This document shows, one piece after another, positions 51,753 through 63,323 of a DNA stretch of 64,000 nt (positions are counted from its first letter, which is position 1; each line of letters starts with the position of its first letter). Location of the stretch: assembly GCA_011050615.1 (NCBI GenBank), contig DRFJ01000055.1, positions 1 to 64,000 on the forward strand, in the 5' to 3' direction. Position numbers and translations under genes: made by a program. The stretch is from Bacteroidota bacterium (GTDB taxonomy: Bacteria > Bacteroidota > Bacteroidia > Bacteroidales > VadinHA17). Under the pieces are notes generated by a model. That model searched no databases. It was given only the letters and a program-made list of their open reading frames with translations, and was not told where the DNA came from.

Positions 51753-54197
51753 ATGTACCATGTAATACTAATAGGCATTGTTTTTTTAATTCTGTATTTC
51801 CTGACCCTGACCGCCAGTAAATTCAGAATAATCACTGTAAGGGGGCACAGGGCTTTCTGGAATACAATTCTTCTTATTACCTTTCTCACAGCAGCTTCAG
51901 CAGGCATTTTCCTGGCCCTTCAGTCAAACTATAAATGGGAAATACAGTCAGTTGAAAAGATACTTAGCTGGCATGTGGAAGCTGGAATTGCCATGTCATT
52001 TACAGCATTTTTACATCTGACATGGAACCTGGGTTATTACATAAGAATAATTACCGGAGGCGGTGAAAAGAACAGCGTGCCTGTAAATTATGGAGTTAGT
52101 AAGGAGTTATTCTTCAATTACAGGATTATGCTTCTTATACTGGGTTTTATATCCGGTGCAGTCCAGGTCATTTTCCTCAGGGAGATCTTAAACCTGTCAG
52201 GTGGTTATGAAATAGCTACCGGTGCTGTTTTTGCGTTCTGGATAATTATTTCAGCATTTGGAGCCAGGATGGCCGGGAAAAGCAAAAATACAAATCTGGT
52301 AAGCTTGACGGCTGTCCTTCCCCTTGGAAGTATTATTAGCCTGGTTATTTTTATTGTTTTATCCAAAGTCATGATCGAAGAAGGGCTTACACCGGGAATT
52401 ATTTATACTCTTATAATAACCGGCCTTTCATTAATCCCCTTCTGCTTCCTTTCCGGTTTCCTTTTTGTAAGACTTTCCTTCTGCGCCAGTCGTGAGACAC
52501 AATTACTACCGGGCGACTCATTTGCACTGGAAACAACCGGCAGTATGATTGCGGGTATAATTGTAACTATTGTTACCGGAAATATTCTCGGCAATTTCCA
52601 GATACTGGCTGCAGCAATTATTTTATATTATATCGTTTATCTGATTGCAGGCAGATTCAGGTATTATAGAATACTGACAGGCATTGCGGCATTGTGCCTG
52701 GTGGCCGTGATAATATTTAAACCCGATACCTTCGTCAGGAATATCCTGCTGGGCAGTGTCAAGGTTACCCGGAGTATTGATTCCAAATACGGCAATGTGG
52801 CAATCAGTGAATACGAGGGTTCAGGGAGTGTTTTCTATAATCACAGGCTTATAGATTATGAGCAGGATGAAAAGCAGACAGAAGAAAATATTCATTATGC
52901 AATGCTACAGAGTGAGGCCCCTGAAGAAATACTTATTATCTCGGGAGGAGCCGATAAACATATAGGTGAAGTGCTTAAATACCCCTCGGTCAAATCAATA
53001 AGCTATCTGGAGCGTGACCCCGTTTTGATTGCATGCACCAGGGACACAAGCATTAATTACACCAGTGCCGAAGTGGTATTTGAAAATGATGATGCATTCA
53101 GTTATATACGGGGTAGCAGTAAAAAATATGACGTAATAATATCCCTGCTGGCTGAGCCGGAAAATATAGTTACAAACCGATTTTATACAAGAGAATATTT
53201 CCAGGCTATAAAAAGGATAATGTCAAAGGGCGGGATATTCATGCTTAAGGCAGGCGGATCAGGCACTTATTTAAGTGATGAAGAAACCGGGTCCCTTTCA
53301 GCAATATATAATAGCCTGGTCGGGGTATTTTCAAATATTCTTCCCATAAAGGGAGAATCTCTTTACCTGATTTCTTCAGACAGCATGCTGAACGCAAACA
53401 TACCTGATCTGGTAGCAGACCGGGGTATAGAAACCACTTATGTAAACAGCTATTATCTGAGCAGGCAGATTATAAAATTTAATTCCGACCAGGTAGTAAG
53501 TATAATAGACAGTCTTATGCCGGGAAACATGCTGGACAAACCCAGGGCTGTCTTTTACAGGCAGAAGCATCAACTAAAAAAAGCCGGCAGGTACAGGATA
53601 CCTTTTATAGCCGCTATCTGTGTTTTATTGCTTATTCCCTTCCTGACGGGAAACAACAGTTCCAGGACTATGTACAGTGCTGCTTTAAACCTTGCAGGTA
53701 CGGAGTTACTGGCTCTTATCCTTATCCAGTCAACTGCAGGTAATTTCTACCAGCTTGCCGGTTTATTAATAGCTGTTGTTATGGCAGGGCTTGCCATTGG
53801 CAGTGCTTCAGAAATAAAAATAAGTCCGTGGTTAATAGAAATGATTCCCGTAATGCTTGGATTCCTGGCTATAATATTTGCCCTGGTATCGCCATTAATA
53901 CTTGAAATACAGAGTGGTACAATACCAGTAATACTTTCATTACTAATTGTAATTATACCTGCCGTACTGGCCGGGTCCTATTACCGGAGGAAGACCGGAG
54001 AAGAGCTTAGTTCAAAGATTATTTCGGGCATTTACTTTGCTGATATGTGTGGAGCGGCCCTGGGTTTCATGATTATAGCAGGCATACTGGTACCCCTGTT
54101 TGGTATAAAATCGACTTTCTTTATTCTTGCTTTTTTTAATTTTGCCTCATATATTACAAACAGGGTAATAAGTGGTATTGGGAATCTTGTTCAATAA
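51753..54197 (+). CDS. Multi-pass membrane protein with spermidine-synthase-like domain
   Basis: The protein has 814 residues from the ATG at 51753, which follows GGGGAGG by a few bases and the previous stop by 5. About ten membrane helices (1-325), a soluble Rossmann-like domain (about 335-560) and about seven more helices follow. The first 100 residues hold a helix with His74 and His88 in LSWHVEAGIAMSFTAFLHLTW, like b-heme-type DUF4405 domains. The next part has REILNLSGGYEIATGAVFAFW, typical of membrane-fused spermidine-synthase-like proteins. The soluble domain keeps ILIISGGADKHIGEVLKYPSV and YLERDPV, but the SAM-site GGGDGG is degraded and the catalytic DxxDP region reads SLLAEPEN. It is not a functional polyamine synthase by these residues. 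Its place between memo and radical SAM genes suggests it belongs to their system. Confidence 0.75.
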   Translation: MYHVILIGIVFLILYFLTLTASKFRIITVRGHRAFWNTILLITFLTAASAGIFLALQSNYKWEIQSVEKILSWHVEAGIAMSFTAFLHLTWNLGYYIRIITGGGEKNSVPVNYGVSKELFFNYRIMLLILGFISGAVQVIFLREILNLSGGYEIATGAVFAFWIIISAFGARMAGKSKNTNLVSLTAVLPLGSIISLVIFIVLSKVMIEEGLTPGIIYTLIITGLSLIPFCFLSGFLFVRLSFCASRETQLLPGDSFALETTGSMIAGIIVTIVTGNILGNFQILAAAIILYYIVYLIAGRFRYYRILTGIAALCLVAVIIFKPDTFVRNILLGSVKVTRSIDSKYGNVAISEYEGSGSVFYNHRLIDYEQDEKQTEENIHYAMLQSEAPEEILIISGGADKHIGEVLKYPSVKSISYLERDPVLIACTRDTSINYTSAEVVFENDDAFSYIRGSSKKYDVIISLLAEPENIVTNRFYTREYFQAIKRIMSKGGIFMLKAGGSGTYLSDEETGSLSAIYNSLVGVFSNILPIKGESLYLISSDSMLNANIPDLVADRGIETTYVNSYYLSRQIIKFNSDQVVSIIDSLMPGNMLDKPRAVFYRQKHQLKKAGRYRIPFIAAICVLLLIPFLTGNNSSRTMYSAALNLAGTELLALILIQSTAGNFYQLAGLLIAVVMAGLAIGSASEIKISPWLIEMIPVMLGFLAIIFALVSPLILEIQSGTIPVILSLLIVIIPAVLAGSYYRRKTGEELSSKIISGIYFADMCGAALGFMIIAGILVPLFGIKSTFFILAFFNFASYITNRVISGIGNLVQ

Positions 54198-54214
54198 AAA
54201 ACACAAAAGAAGAC

Positions 54215-55327
54215 ATGAAGAAGCGTGAGTTTGTAAAAAACTGTCTTATGGGTGCCGGGGTTATTACTGCCTGCCCTGCACTATTGCATGGCAGCCCGTC
54301 CCGGCATGTAAAGGAGAGGAATTACAGGCTTGCCCTCTTCCAGGAAGAATCGGCTAAGGGCATTATGTGCAGGATATGTCCTAATGAATGTGTCTTAAAA
54401 GAGGGTGAGTTAAGTGAATGCCGGAACCGTATTGTGAGAAACGGCAAATTATATACCATGGCTTATGGTAATCCATGTGCCATCAATCTCGACCCGGTAG
54501 AGAAAAAGCCATTATATCATTTCATGCCTTCCACCATTACTTTCTCCATTGCTACGGCAGGATGTAACCTGGCTTGCCTGAACTGTCAGAACTGGACCAT
54601 ATCCCAGACAAGTCCAGATAAAACACGCAATTCAGATCTAATGCCAGGGAGCGTTATAAGCAATGCTCATAATTATCAGTGTAAATCAATATCCTATACT
54701 TACTCTGAACCAATCACTTTCTACGAATATGTATTTGATTCAGCAACACTGGCCAGGCAATCAGGACTGAGGAATATCCTTGTTTCAAACGGTTATATAA
54801 ACACCGAACCTCTCCTTAAGCTCAGCAGTGTGATAGATGCTGCAAATATTGATCTTAAATCGTTCAATGATAAAACCTACATTAAACTTACCGGCGGAAA
54901 GCTTGAGCCTGTACTTGAAACCCTGAAAATATTAAAAGAAGAGCAAGTCTGGCTTGAAATTACCAACCTGGTAGTTCCCGAATGGACAGATAAAATGGAT
55001 GAGATAAGGGAAATGTGTAAATGGCTGTACTCAAACGGTTTCAGTGACACCCCTCTTCATTTCAGCAGGTTTACTCCTATGTACAAGCTCGAACAGCTTC
55101 CCCCCACACCGGTAAGTATTCTCAACAGGGCATGGGAAATTGCCAGGGAAGAAGGCATTAACCATGTATATATAGGCAACGTACCCGGTACTCATGCATG
55201 TGACACCTTTTGTGATAAATGCGGAGAGAAAGTTGTTGAACGAAGAGGATATACCATTACGGCCAACAATATAGAAAATGGCAGATGCAAATTCTGCAAT
55301 TCCGTAATTAGCGGAGTGTGGGAGTAA
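54215..55327 (+). CDS. amrS: AmmeMemoRadiSam system radical SAM enzyme with Tat-like leader
   Basis: The protein has 370 residues. The radical SAM CxxxCxxC is Cys117, Cys121 and Cys124 (CNLACLNC), followed by the SAM-binding region and IDLKSFNDKTYIKLTGG. Extra cysteines occur before it (CRICPNEC at 52-59, and Cys69) and near the C-terminus (CDTFCDKCGE, CKFCNS), which could hold another Fe-S cluster or zinc. The N-terminus MKKREFVKNCLMGAGVITA looks like a Tat or secretory leader, with KR in place of RR. A leader on a radical SAM enzyme is unusual because it needs SAM and a reductant. It is 17 bp after the membrane protein gene. Confidence 0.88.
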   Translation: MKKREFVKNCLMGAGVITACPALLHGSPSRHVKERNYRLALFQEESAKGIMCRICPNECVLKEGELSECRNRIVRNGKLYTMAYGNPCAINLDPVEKKPLYHFMPSTITFSIATAGCNLACLNCQNWTISQTSPDKTRNSDLMPGSVISNAHNYQCKSISYTYSEPITFYEYVFDSATLARQSGLRNILVSNGYINTEPLLKLSSVIDAANIDLKSFNDKTYIKLTGGKLEPVLETLKILKEEQVWLEITNLVVPEWTDKMDEIREMCKWLYSNGFSDTPLHFSRFTPMYKLEQLPPTPVSILNRAWEIAREEGINHVYIGNVPGTHACDTFCDKCGEKVVERRGYTITANNIENGRCKFCNSVISGVWE

Positions 55328-55345
55328 TATCTAACCTAATTATAA

Positions 55346-57361
<2,016 letters not shown>

Positions 57362-57404
57362 GTTTCAGAATATATATTCTTCAAAAATCGATTAGGTTTG
57401 CATA

Positions 57405-57956
57405 ATGGAACGTTGTAAAGTGATAAGGCTATTAATTGGCAGGCTCATACTAAAGCAGCGTCTTAAAAGAGTAAGGCGCCAGAAGAAATTCAATAATCTC
57501 CGTAATGCACACAAAATAGGAATAGTATGGGATGGTACCAATACAGACGATTTTGAAGCTGTTTCAGCCTTCTACCAGGATATGCTTAAAATAAATATTC
57601 AGGTTGATATAGTTTGTTACTATCCAAAAACCATCCTCCCTGATAAATATACGGCAATTCGGTACCTGACATGCATAAAAAAAACAGATCTGAATTTTTT
57701 CTGCATACCCGGATCAGATGACATTGACGAATTTATTAATACTCCCTATGAGATTCTGATTGACGTAAATAACAATAATCATTTCCCCCTTAAATTCATC
57801 TCGCTCTTGTCCAGGGCTGAATTCAAGGTAGGCCCGGGAAATTCTGATTACAAGGATAAATTAGATATGACCATCAATATAAACAGGAAGAATGACCTTG
57901 TCTATTATCTGCAACAGGTTAAATTATACCTCGAGATGATTAATACCAGTAAATGA
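57405..57956 (+). CDS. DUF6913 protein
   Basis: The protein has 183 residues and is basic at the N-terminus (ILKQRLKRVRRQKKFNNLR), followed by an alpha/beta core: KIGIVWDGTNTDDFEAV, DIVCYYPKTILP and LIDVNNNNHFPLKFISLLSRAEFKVGPG. This arrangement matches the DUF6913 family in Bacteroidota, of unknown role. No signal peptide is seen. It lies between ligA (43 bp) and dapA (12 bp), a neighbourhood that is often kept in this phylum. A nucleic-acid-binding role suggested by the basic start is only a guess. Confidence 0.7.
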   Translation: MERCKVIRLLIGRLILKQRLKRVRRQKKFNNLRNAHKIGIVWDGTNTDDFEAVSAFYQDMLKINIQVDIVCYYPKTILPDKYTAIRYLTCIKKTDLNFFCIPGSDDIDEFINTPYEILIDVNNNNHFPLKFISLLSRAEFKVGPGNSDYKDKLDMTININRKNDLVYYLQQVKLYLEMINTSK

Positions 57957-57968
57957 AAATATAAATGA

Positions 57969-58871
57969 ATGTTCACTATGAAGCAATTCGAAGGCCTTGG
58001 TGTAGCCATGATAACACCTTTCAAGTCGGACAGGAGTGTTGATTTTAAAGCATTGGAAGTTATTACCAATCACATTATTGACAATGGTTGTGATTACCTT
58101 GTTGTTATGGGCACAACAAGTGAGACAGTGACCCTTAACCAGGAGGAAAGGGAGGCTGTCACCTCCTATATCAAAGAAATAAATAACGGAAGGTTACCTG
58201 TTGTACTTGGTATGGGCGGCAATAATACCCAGCACTTAACCGATACAATTAAGCGAACTGATTTTGAAGGCATAGATGGTATTCTTTCTGTGGCACCATA
58301 CTACAATAAACCGGGTCAGAAAGGGCTTATGCTGCATTTTAAAGAGATTTCCATGGTATCACCAGTACCTGTTATTCTGTATAATGTACCGGGCAGAACC
58401 AGCAGTAATATTGACGCTGAAACATGTCTTGAACTGGCCTGGGGTTTTGATAACATTGTAGGGATAAAGGAAGCATCCGGCAATATGGCCCAGGTCATGA
58501 AAATAATAAAGGACAAGCCCGATAAATTCCTTGTAATCTCAGGTGATGACCTGATAGCATTACCCATTATCACCCTTGGGGGATCAGGAGTAATTTCAGT
58601 TCTTGGAAATGCTTTTCCCTCTGAGTGGAAAGAGATGATAAGCCTTGCCCTTAAATCTGATCTCGGCAGTGCACGTGAGCTTCATTACAAATACACTGAA
58701 CTTATTGATCTCCTCTTTATTGATGGCAATCCGGCTGGCATCAAGTCTGTAATGAACAGCCTGGGGCTGTGTCAGAACTACCTTCGTCTTCCCCTGACGG
58801 CCGTATCCAGACAGACAGGCATAAAGATAAATACGACTCTTGAGGATCTTAAGCTAAAAGCTACTGTTTAG
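57969..58871 (+). CDS. dapA: 4-Hydroxy-tetrahydrodipicolinate synthase
   Basis: The protein has 300 residues (297 from the ATG at 57978). It condenses pyruvate with aspartate-semialdehyde, the first step of lysine and diaminopimelate synthesis. The Schiff-base lysine is in [11 protein letters not shown] (about residue 167), with [13 protein letters not shown] and [12 protein letters not shown] carrying the Thr and Tyr of the catalytic relay. It is a TIM barrel and cytosolic. It ends the plus-strand run from 50242, and its stop overlaps that of secA by 4 bp. Confidence 0.96.
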   Translation: MFTMKQFEGLGVAMITPFKSDRSVDFKALEVITNHIIDNGCDYLVVMGTTSETVTLNQEEREAVTSYIKEINNGRLPVVLGMGGNNTQHLTDTIKRTDFEGIDGILSVAPYYNKPGQKGLMLHFKEISMVSPVPVILYNVPGRTSSNIDAETCLELAWGFDNIVGIKEASGNMAQVMKIIKDKPDKFLVISGDDLIALPIITLGGSGVISVLGNAFPSEWKEMISLALKSDLGSARELHYKYTELIDLLFIDGNPAGIKSVMNSLGLCQNYLRLPLTAVSRQTGIKINTTLEDLKLKATV

Positions 58872-61800
58872 ACTCCTTTCTGTGCCTGTTGTGGAGGACC
58901 TGTACTGATCCTTCCGTGGCAGTGCTTATATTTTTTGCCGCTGCCGCAGGGGCACGGATCATTTCTTCCCACCTTTTTTTCCACCCTCACCGGTTCGGCT
59001 TTCTGTGGCCTGTCGGGCTGTCCCCCTCCTCCTGAAGTATCGCTGTATGATGAATAATCACTCTTCGAGGCCCTGTACCTGCTCATATCCGTTCTTCGTC
59101 TCCGTTCAGCCTCACGTACCTGGTCAGGATCGGGGCTGGGTATATGTCCCTTCATCAAAGTGGATATAACACTTTTGTTTATCCTTTCAATCATGGACTT
59201 AAACAGCTCGAACGACTCAAATTTATAAATCAGCAGCGGGTCCTTCTGTTCGTATGTTGCATTCTGGACTGACTGCTTGAGTTCATCCATTTCTCTCAGG
59301 TGTTCCTTCCAGAGCTCATCAATGGTAGCCAGCACCACTGTTTTCTCATAAGACCTGGCCAGTTCTTTCCCGTCTGATTCAACCGTTGCTTTAAGGTTTG
59401 TAATAACCTGGTATACTTTAGTTCCGTCTGATATAGGCACAACAACATTTTCATATACATGTGCCTGTCGCTCATACACATTCTTTATCACGGGATAGGC
59501 TTCCGATGATATTTTCTCGACTTTTCTCCTGTATGTATCAATAACATTCCTGTTTAACATCTCAATCAGTTCATCAGCATTTATTTTCAGGAATGCTTTT
59601 TCATCCACCGGTGATTCCATTGAGAATGATCTCAGGAGATCGATGCTGAAATTTTCATAATCTGCTTCGGGAAGGTAGGTATTGACTATACTTTCGGAAA
59701 CATCATACATCATATTAGCTATATCAACACTAAGCCTGCTGCCCTGCAATGCATGCCTTCGCCTTTTATATATCACCTCCCTCTGGCTGTTCATTACATC
59801 ATCATATTCAAGCAGTCTTTTACGTATACCGAAATTATTTTCTTCAACTTTTTTCTGCGCCCTTTCAATTGATTTGGAGATCATCTGGTGTTGAATCATC
59901 TCCCCTTCACGCAAACCAAGGCGGTCCATAACACCTGCTATCCTCTCTGATCCGAAGAGTCTCATCAGGTCATCTTCCAGTGAGACATAGAATTGCGATG
60001 AGCCCGGATCGCCCTGCCTGCCTGCCCTTCCCCTGAGCTGACGGTCAACACGTCGTGATTCATGTCTTTCAGTACCTATTATAGCCAGGCCACCTGCTTT
60101 TTTCACACCTGGGGTCAATTTAATATCTGTACCACGACCGGCCATATTGGTAGCTATGGTGACAGCTCCTTCCTTACCTGCTTCAGCTACTATTTCAGCT
60201 TCACGGGCGTGAAGTTTGGCATTCAGGACATTATGCTTGATGCCCTTCATATTGAGCATCCTGCTCAGCAATTCAGATATTTCAACCGAGGTTGTACCTA
60301 CCAGTACCGGTCTTTTCTTACTGTTCAGATCAAGTATTTCATCTATGGCGGCATTATATTTTTCCCTCTTGGTTTTATAAACCATATCATCCATATCGTT
60401 CCTTATGACAGGCACGTTTGTAGGGATAACCATCACATCCAGCTTATATATATCCCAGAATTCACCTGCTTCGGTTTCAGCGGTACCGGTCATGCCAGCC
60501 AGTTTATTGTACATCCTGAAATAGTTCTGGAGGGTTATTGTAGCAAAGGTCTGGGTAGCGGCTTCAACCTTAACCCGTTCTTTTGCTTCTATTGCCTGAT
60601 GCAGTCCATCGGAGTACCTGCGGCCTTCCATTATTCGTCCGGTCTGCTCATCAACAATTTTGACCTTATTGTCGATTACTACATATTCAACATCAATTTC
60701 AAAGAGTGTATATGCCTTGAGCAGCTGGTTCATGGTATGCACACGCTCCGATTTAACTGAAAAATCCTGCAGTAATTCATCCTTGGCCTTAAATTTTTCT
60801 TTTTCTGAAAGTTCAGACCTCTCTATCTCGGCAATTTCGGCACCCACATCAGGAAGCACAAAGAAGCTGGCATCTTCCACCGAAGTAGAGATCAGGTCAA
60901 TACCATTTTCGGTAAGTTCTATGGAATTGTTTTTTTCGTCAATGATAAAATAAAGGGGATCAGTCACCTTGGGCATTTCCTTGCTGTTATTCTGCATATA
61001 GAAATTCTCTGTCTTCAGTAACAGGGATTTTATGCCTCCCTCACTGAGGTATTTTATCAAAGCGCTGTTTTTCGGCAGGCCTTTATATGCCCGCAGCAGT
61101 AAAAGTCCGCCTTCATCGGTATTGTCTTCCTTAATCAGTCTTTTGGCATCAGCAAGAAGCTGTGTCACAAGTTTTTTCTGGGCACTGACAAGTTTTTCAA
61201 CCCTGGGTTTAAGTTCGTCAAATTGCTGGGTATCGCTTTTGGCTGTCGGGCCTGATATTATCAGGGGGGTACGTGCATCATCTATCAGAACAGAGTCGAC
61301 CTCGTCAACAATGGCATAATTATGTTTTCTCTGTACCAGGTCTTCAGGATTGATTGCCATATTATCCCTCAGGTAATCAAAGCCGAATTCATTATTTGTA
61401 CCGAAGGTAACATCGGCCAGGTAAGCCTTGCGGCGGGCCGGAGAGTTTGGTTCATGCTTATCGATGCAATCCACCGAAAGTCCGTGAAACTCATAAATAG
61501 GTCCCATCCATTCAGCATCACGTCGTGCCAGATAGTCATTAACGGTAACCACATGCACTCCCCTGCCTGTTAGTGCATTTAAGAATACCGGCAGGGTAGC
61601 CACAAGAGTTTTACCTTCACCTGTAGCCATTTCGGCAATTTTACCTTTATGCAGGGCAACCCCGCCTATTAGCTGAACATCGTAGTGGACCATGTCCCAC
61701 TGTATCTCATTACCCCCTGCAATCCACCTGTTTTTCCAGTAAGCCTTGTCCTTTTTAATTTCAATACTTTCTCTTCTGGCAGCAAGATCCCTGTCGAAAT

Positions 61801-62203
61801 CAGTTGCTGTGACCTCGATCACTTCATTCTCCTTAAAGCGTTTTGCCGTTTCTTTTACAAGGGCAAAAGCTTCGGGCAGCAATTCATCAAGGAAGTTTTC
61901 AAGTTTGCCATCAATTTTCTCCTCAATCTTATCTATCTCATCGAAGATAGCTTCTTTGGCAATAATGTCATCTTCAGCAGCAGCCTTATCTTTAAGCGCC
62001 CTTATCTGATCCTCTTCCTCCTTTATTGAATCTTTTACCCTTTGTTTGAGCTTCCCGGACATTGAACGCAATTCGTCATTGCTTAAGGAGCCAAGCTTTT
62101 CGAATTCAAGCATGACCCTGTCAACGAAAGGCGACACCTCCTTTAAATCGCGCTCATATTTATTACCGAGAAATACTCCCAGTACCTTATTTAATACGTT
62201 CAT
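58868..62203 (-). CDS. secA: Preprotein translocase ATPase SecA
   Basis: The 1,111-residue motor drives unfolded proteins through SecYEG. It has the Walker [34 protein letters not shown], the preprotein-binding region, [26 protein letters not shown] and a C-terminal zinc-binding [14 protein letters not shown]. At about 900 residues for E. coli SecA, this one is longer by an insert of about 110 residues in the first nucleotide domain region (about 330-440, acidic and charged, with [10 protein letters not shown]-like segments) and a longer linker before the zinc finger. This length is usual for Bacteroidota. Transcription is from the opposite side of dapA. Confidence 0.97.
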   Translation of the reverse strand: MNVLNKVLGVFLGNKYERDLKEVSPFVDRVMLEFEKLGSLSNDELRSMSGKLKQRVKDSIKEEEDQIRALKDKAAAEDDIIAKEAIFDEIDKIEEKIDGKLENFLDELLPEAFALVKETAKRFKENEVIEVTATDFDRDLAARRESIEIKKDKAYWKNRWIAGGNEIQWDMVHYDVQLIGGVALHKGKIAEMATGEGKTLVATLPVFLNALTGRGVHVVTVNDYLARRDAEWMGPIYEFHGLSVDCIDKHEPNSPARRKAYLADVTFGTNNEFGFDYLRDNMAINPEDLVQRKHNYAIVDEVDSVLIDDARTPLIISGPTAKSDTQQFDELKPRVEKLVSAQKKLVTQLLADAKRLIKEDNTDEGGLLLLRAYKGLPKNSALIKYLSEGGIKSLLLKTENFYMQNNSKEMPKVTDPLYFIIDEKNNSIELTENGIDLISTSVEDASFFVLPDVGAEIAEIERSELSEKEKFKAKDELLQDFSVKSERVHTMNQLLKAYTLFEIDVEYVVIDNKVKIVDEQTGRIMEGRRYSDGLHQAIEAKERVKVEAATQTFATITLQNYFRMYNKLAGMTGTAETEAGEFWDIYKLDVMVIPTNVPVIRNDMDDMVYKTKREKYNAAIDEILDLNSKKRPVLVGTTSVEISELLSRMLNMKGIKHNVLNAKLHAREAEIVAEAGKEGAVTIATNMAGRGTDIKLTPGVKKAGGLAIIGTERHESRRVDRQLRGRAGRQGDPGSSQFYVSLEDDLMRLFGSERIAGVMDRLGLREGEMIQHQMISKSIERAQKKVEENNFGIRKRLLEYDDVMNSQREVIYKRRRHALQGSRLSVDIANMMYDVSESIVNTYLPEADYENFSIDLLRSFSMESPVDEKAFLKINADELIEMLNRNVIDTYRRKVEKISSEAYPVIKNVYERQAHVYENVVVPISDGTKVYQVITNLKATVESDGKELARSYEKTVVLATIDELWKEHLREMDELKQSVQNATYEQKDPLLIYKFESFELFKSMIERINKSVISTLMKGHIPSPDPDQVREAERRRRTDMSRYRASKSDYSSYSDTSGGGGQPDRPQKAEPVRVEKKVGRNDPCPCGSGKKYKHCHGRISTGPPQQAQKGV

Positions 62204-62352
62204 CTTATTTTACCAATCATTAATTGCTATTCTTTACTCCTTGATATAAAAATCAAAGAATAAAGAACAAAATTAAGGTCTTTTTCCCGATAATAAAAGG
62301 AAAGGCTAAGTGGAATGTTGTCTTATTGCTGAGGCCCTGGTAAAATCCAGCT

Positions 62353-62868
62353 TTATTCTCCGCCCTTTTCAGTTCGCATAGACATTATATCCCTATCGAA
62401 CATATAAAGGTTATGGTCACCTACCAGATCCAGCTTATCGATGATGGCCTGTACTGAACTCTCTTCCTCAACCTGCTCTGAAACAAACCATTGCAGCCAG
62501 TTATTAGTAGAATAATCCTTCTCCTTTTCCGTTTCAGCGACGATCTCATTTATGCTGCCGGTAATATATTGCTCATGTTCCAGAACCTGGTCAAACATAA
62601 TTTTCAAGCCTTCAAATTCTGCTGGTGGCCTGTCGAACGATGGAATAATAGCTTTACCGCTCTTTTTGTTAATATACCTTATTATTTTAAGCATATGCAT
62701 CTTTTCTTCTTCAGCCTGGGCATAAAGCCATTCTGCAACCCCGGCATATCCCCTGGTCTCGGCCCACGAAGCCATTGACAGATACAGGATGGAACTGTAT
62801 CCTTCCCTTTCTATCTGCCTGTTAAGCAGATCTTCAACAGATTTTTTAAGCATTTTATGTAGTTTCAA
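62353..62868 (-). CDS. ftnA: Ferritin
   Basis: The protein has 171 residues forming a four-helix bundle. The ferroxidase ligands are present: Glu17-region in NRQIEREGY, EEEKMHM (Glu and His pair), EHEQY and EQVEEE. It oxidises Fe2+ and stores iron as a 24-mer in the cytosol. The tail TEKGGE is polar. It is a single gene with the receiver gene about 75 bp downstream on the same strand. No regulatory box was clear. Confidence 0.94.
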   Translation of the reverse strand: MKLHKMLKKSVEDLLNRQIEREGYSSILYLSMASWAETRGYAGVAEWLYAQAEEEKMHMLKIIRYINKKSGKAIIPSFDRPPAEFEGLKIMFDQVLEHEQYITGSINEIVAETEKEKDYSTNNWLQWFVSEQVEEESSVQAIIDKLDLVGDHNLYMFDRDIMSMRTEKGGE

Positions 62869-62942
62869 AAAGGTTAATAAATCAACTATTAAATAAACAA
62901 CTTCTTCCTCTGAAAGTTCATTAATGCCTCATTCATCCGGCA

Positions 62943-63311
62943 TTATCGCACAGCCAGTCTCTCAACTTCCTCAATAAAGCTTTTCAGGTTAAAAGGTTTC
63001 GGAAAAACTGCATCGGCGCCAAGTGTTTTTGCAACATCAAGGTAATTTGAGGGACCTATTTTACCACCCCCGGAAATGGCAATTATTTTTATCTCCGGTT
63101 GTACCTTCCTGAGTTCCATGATAAGTCCAATGCCATCCTGCTCAGGCATCAGGAGATCTGTGATAACCAGATCAGTAGCCGATGACTTGAATTTGCTTAA
63201 TGCTTCCCTTCCGTTTGATGCTTCAATTATATAATGTCTTCTTTTTTCCAGAGCATCCTTAAGCATTGTTCTGAGATCATCATTATCTTCAACAAGTAAT
63301 ATTCCTGCCAC
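62943..63311 (-). CDS. Single-domain response regulator
   Basis: The protein has 122 residues, a receiver only. The acidic pair is in LLVEDNDD, the phospho-acceptor Asp in DLVITDLLMPEQDG, the Ser in IIAISGG, and the Lys in VFPKPFN. It lies 12 bp after the histidine kinase gene and is presumably its partner, although the kinase has its own degraded receiver. There is no output domain, so it acts through protein contact. Confidence 0.92.
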   Translation of the reverse strand: MAGILLVEDNDDLRTMLKDALEKRRHYIIEASNGREALSKFKSSATDLVITDLLMPEQDGIGLIMELRKVQPEIKIIAISGGGKIGPSNYLDVAKTLGADAVFPKPFNLKSFIEEVERLAVR

Positions 63312-63323
63312 TGCACAATGGTA

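Noticed and set aside
60062-60760. 232-codon plus-strand open frame opposite secA
   Set aside because: Antisense to the conserved motor domain of secA and rich in Cys, Phe and Tyr without any recognisable domain.
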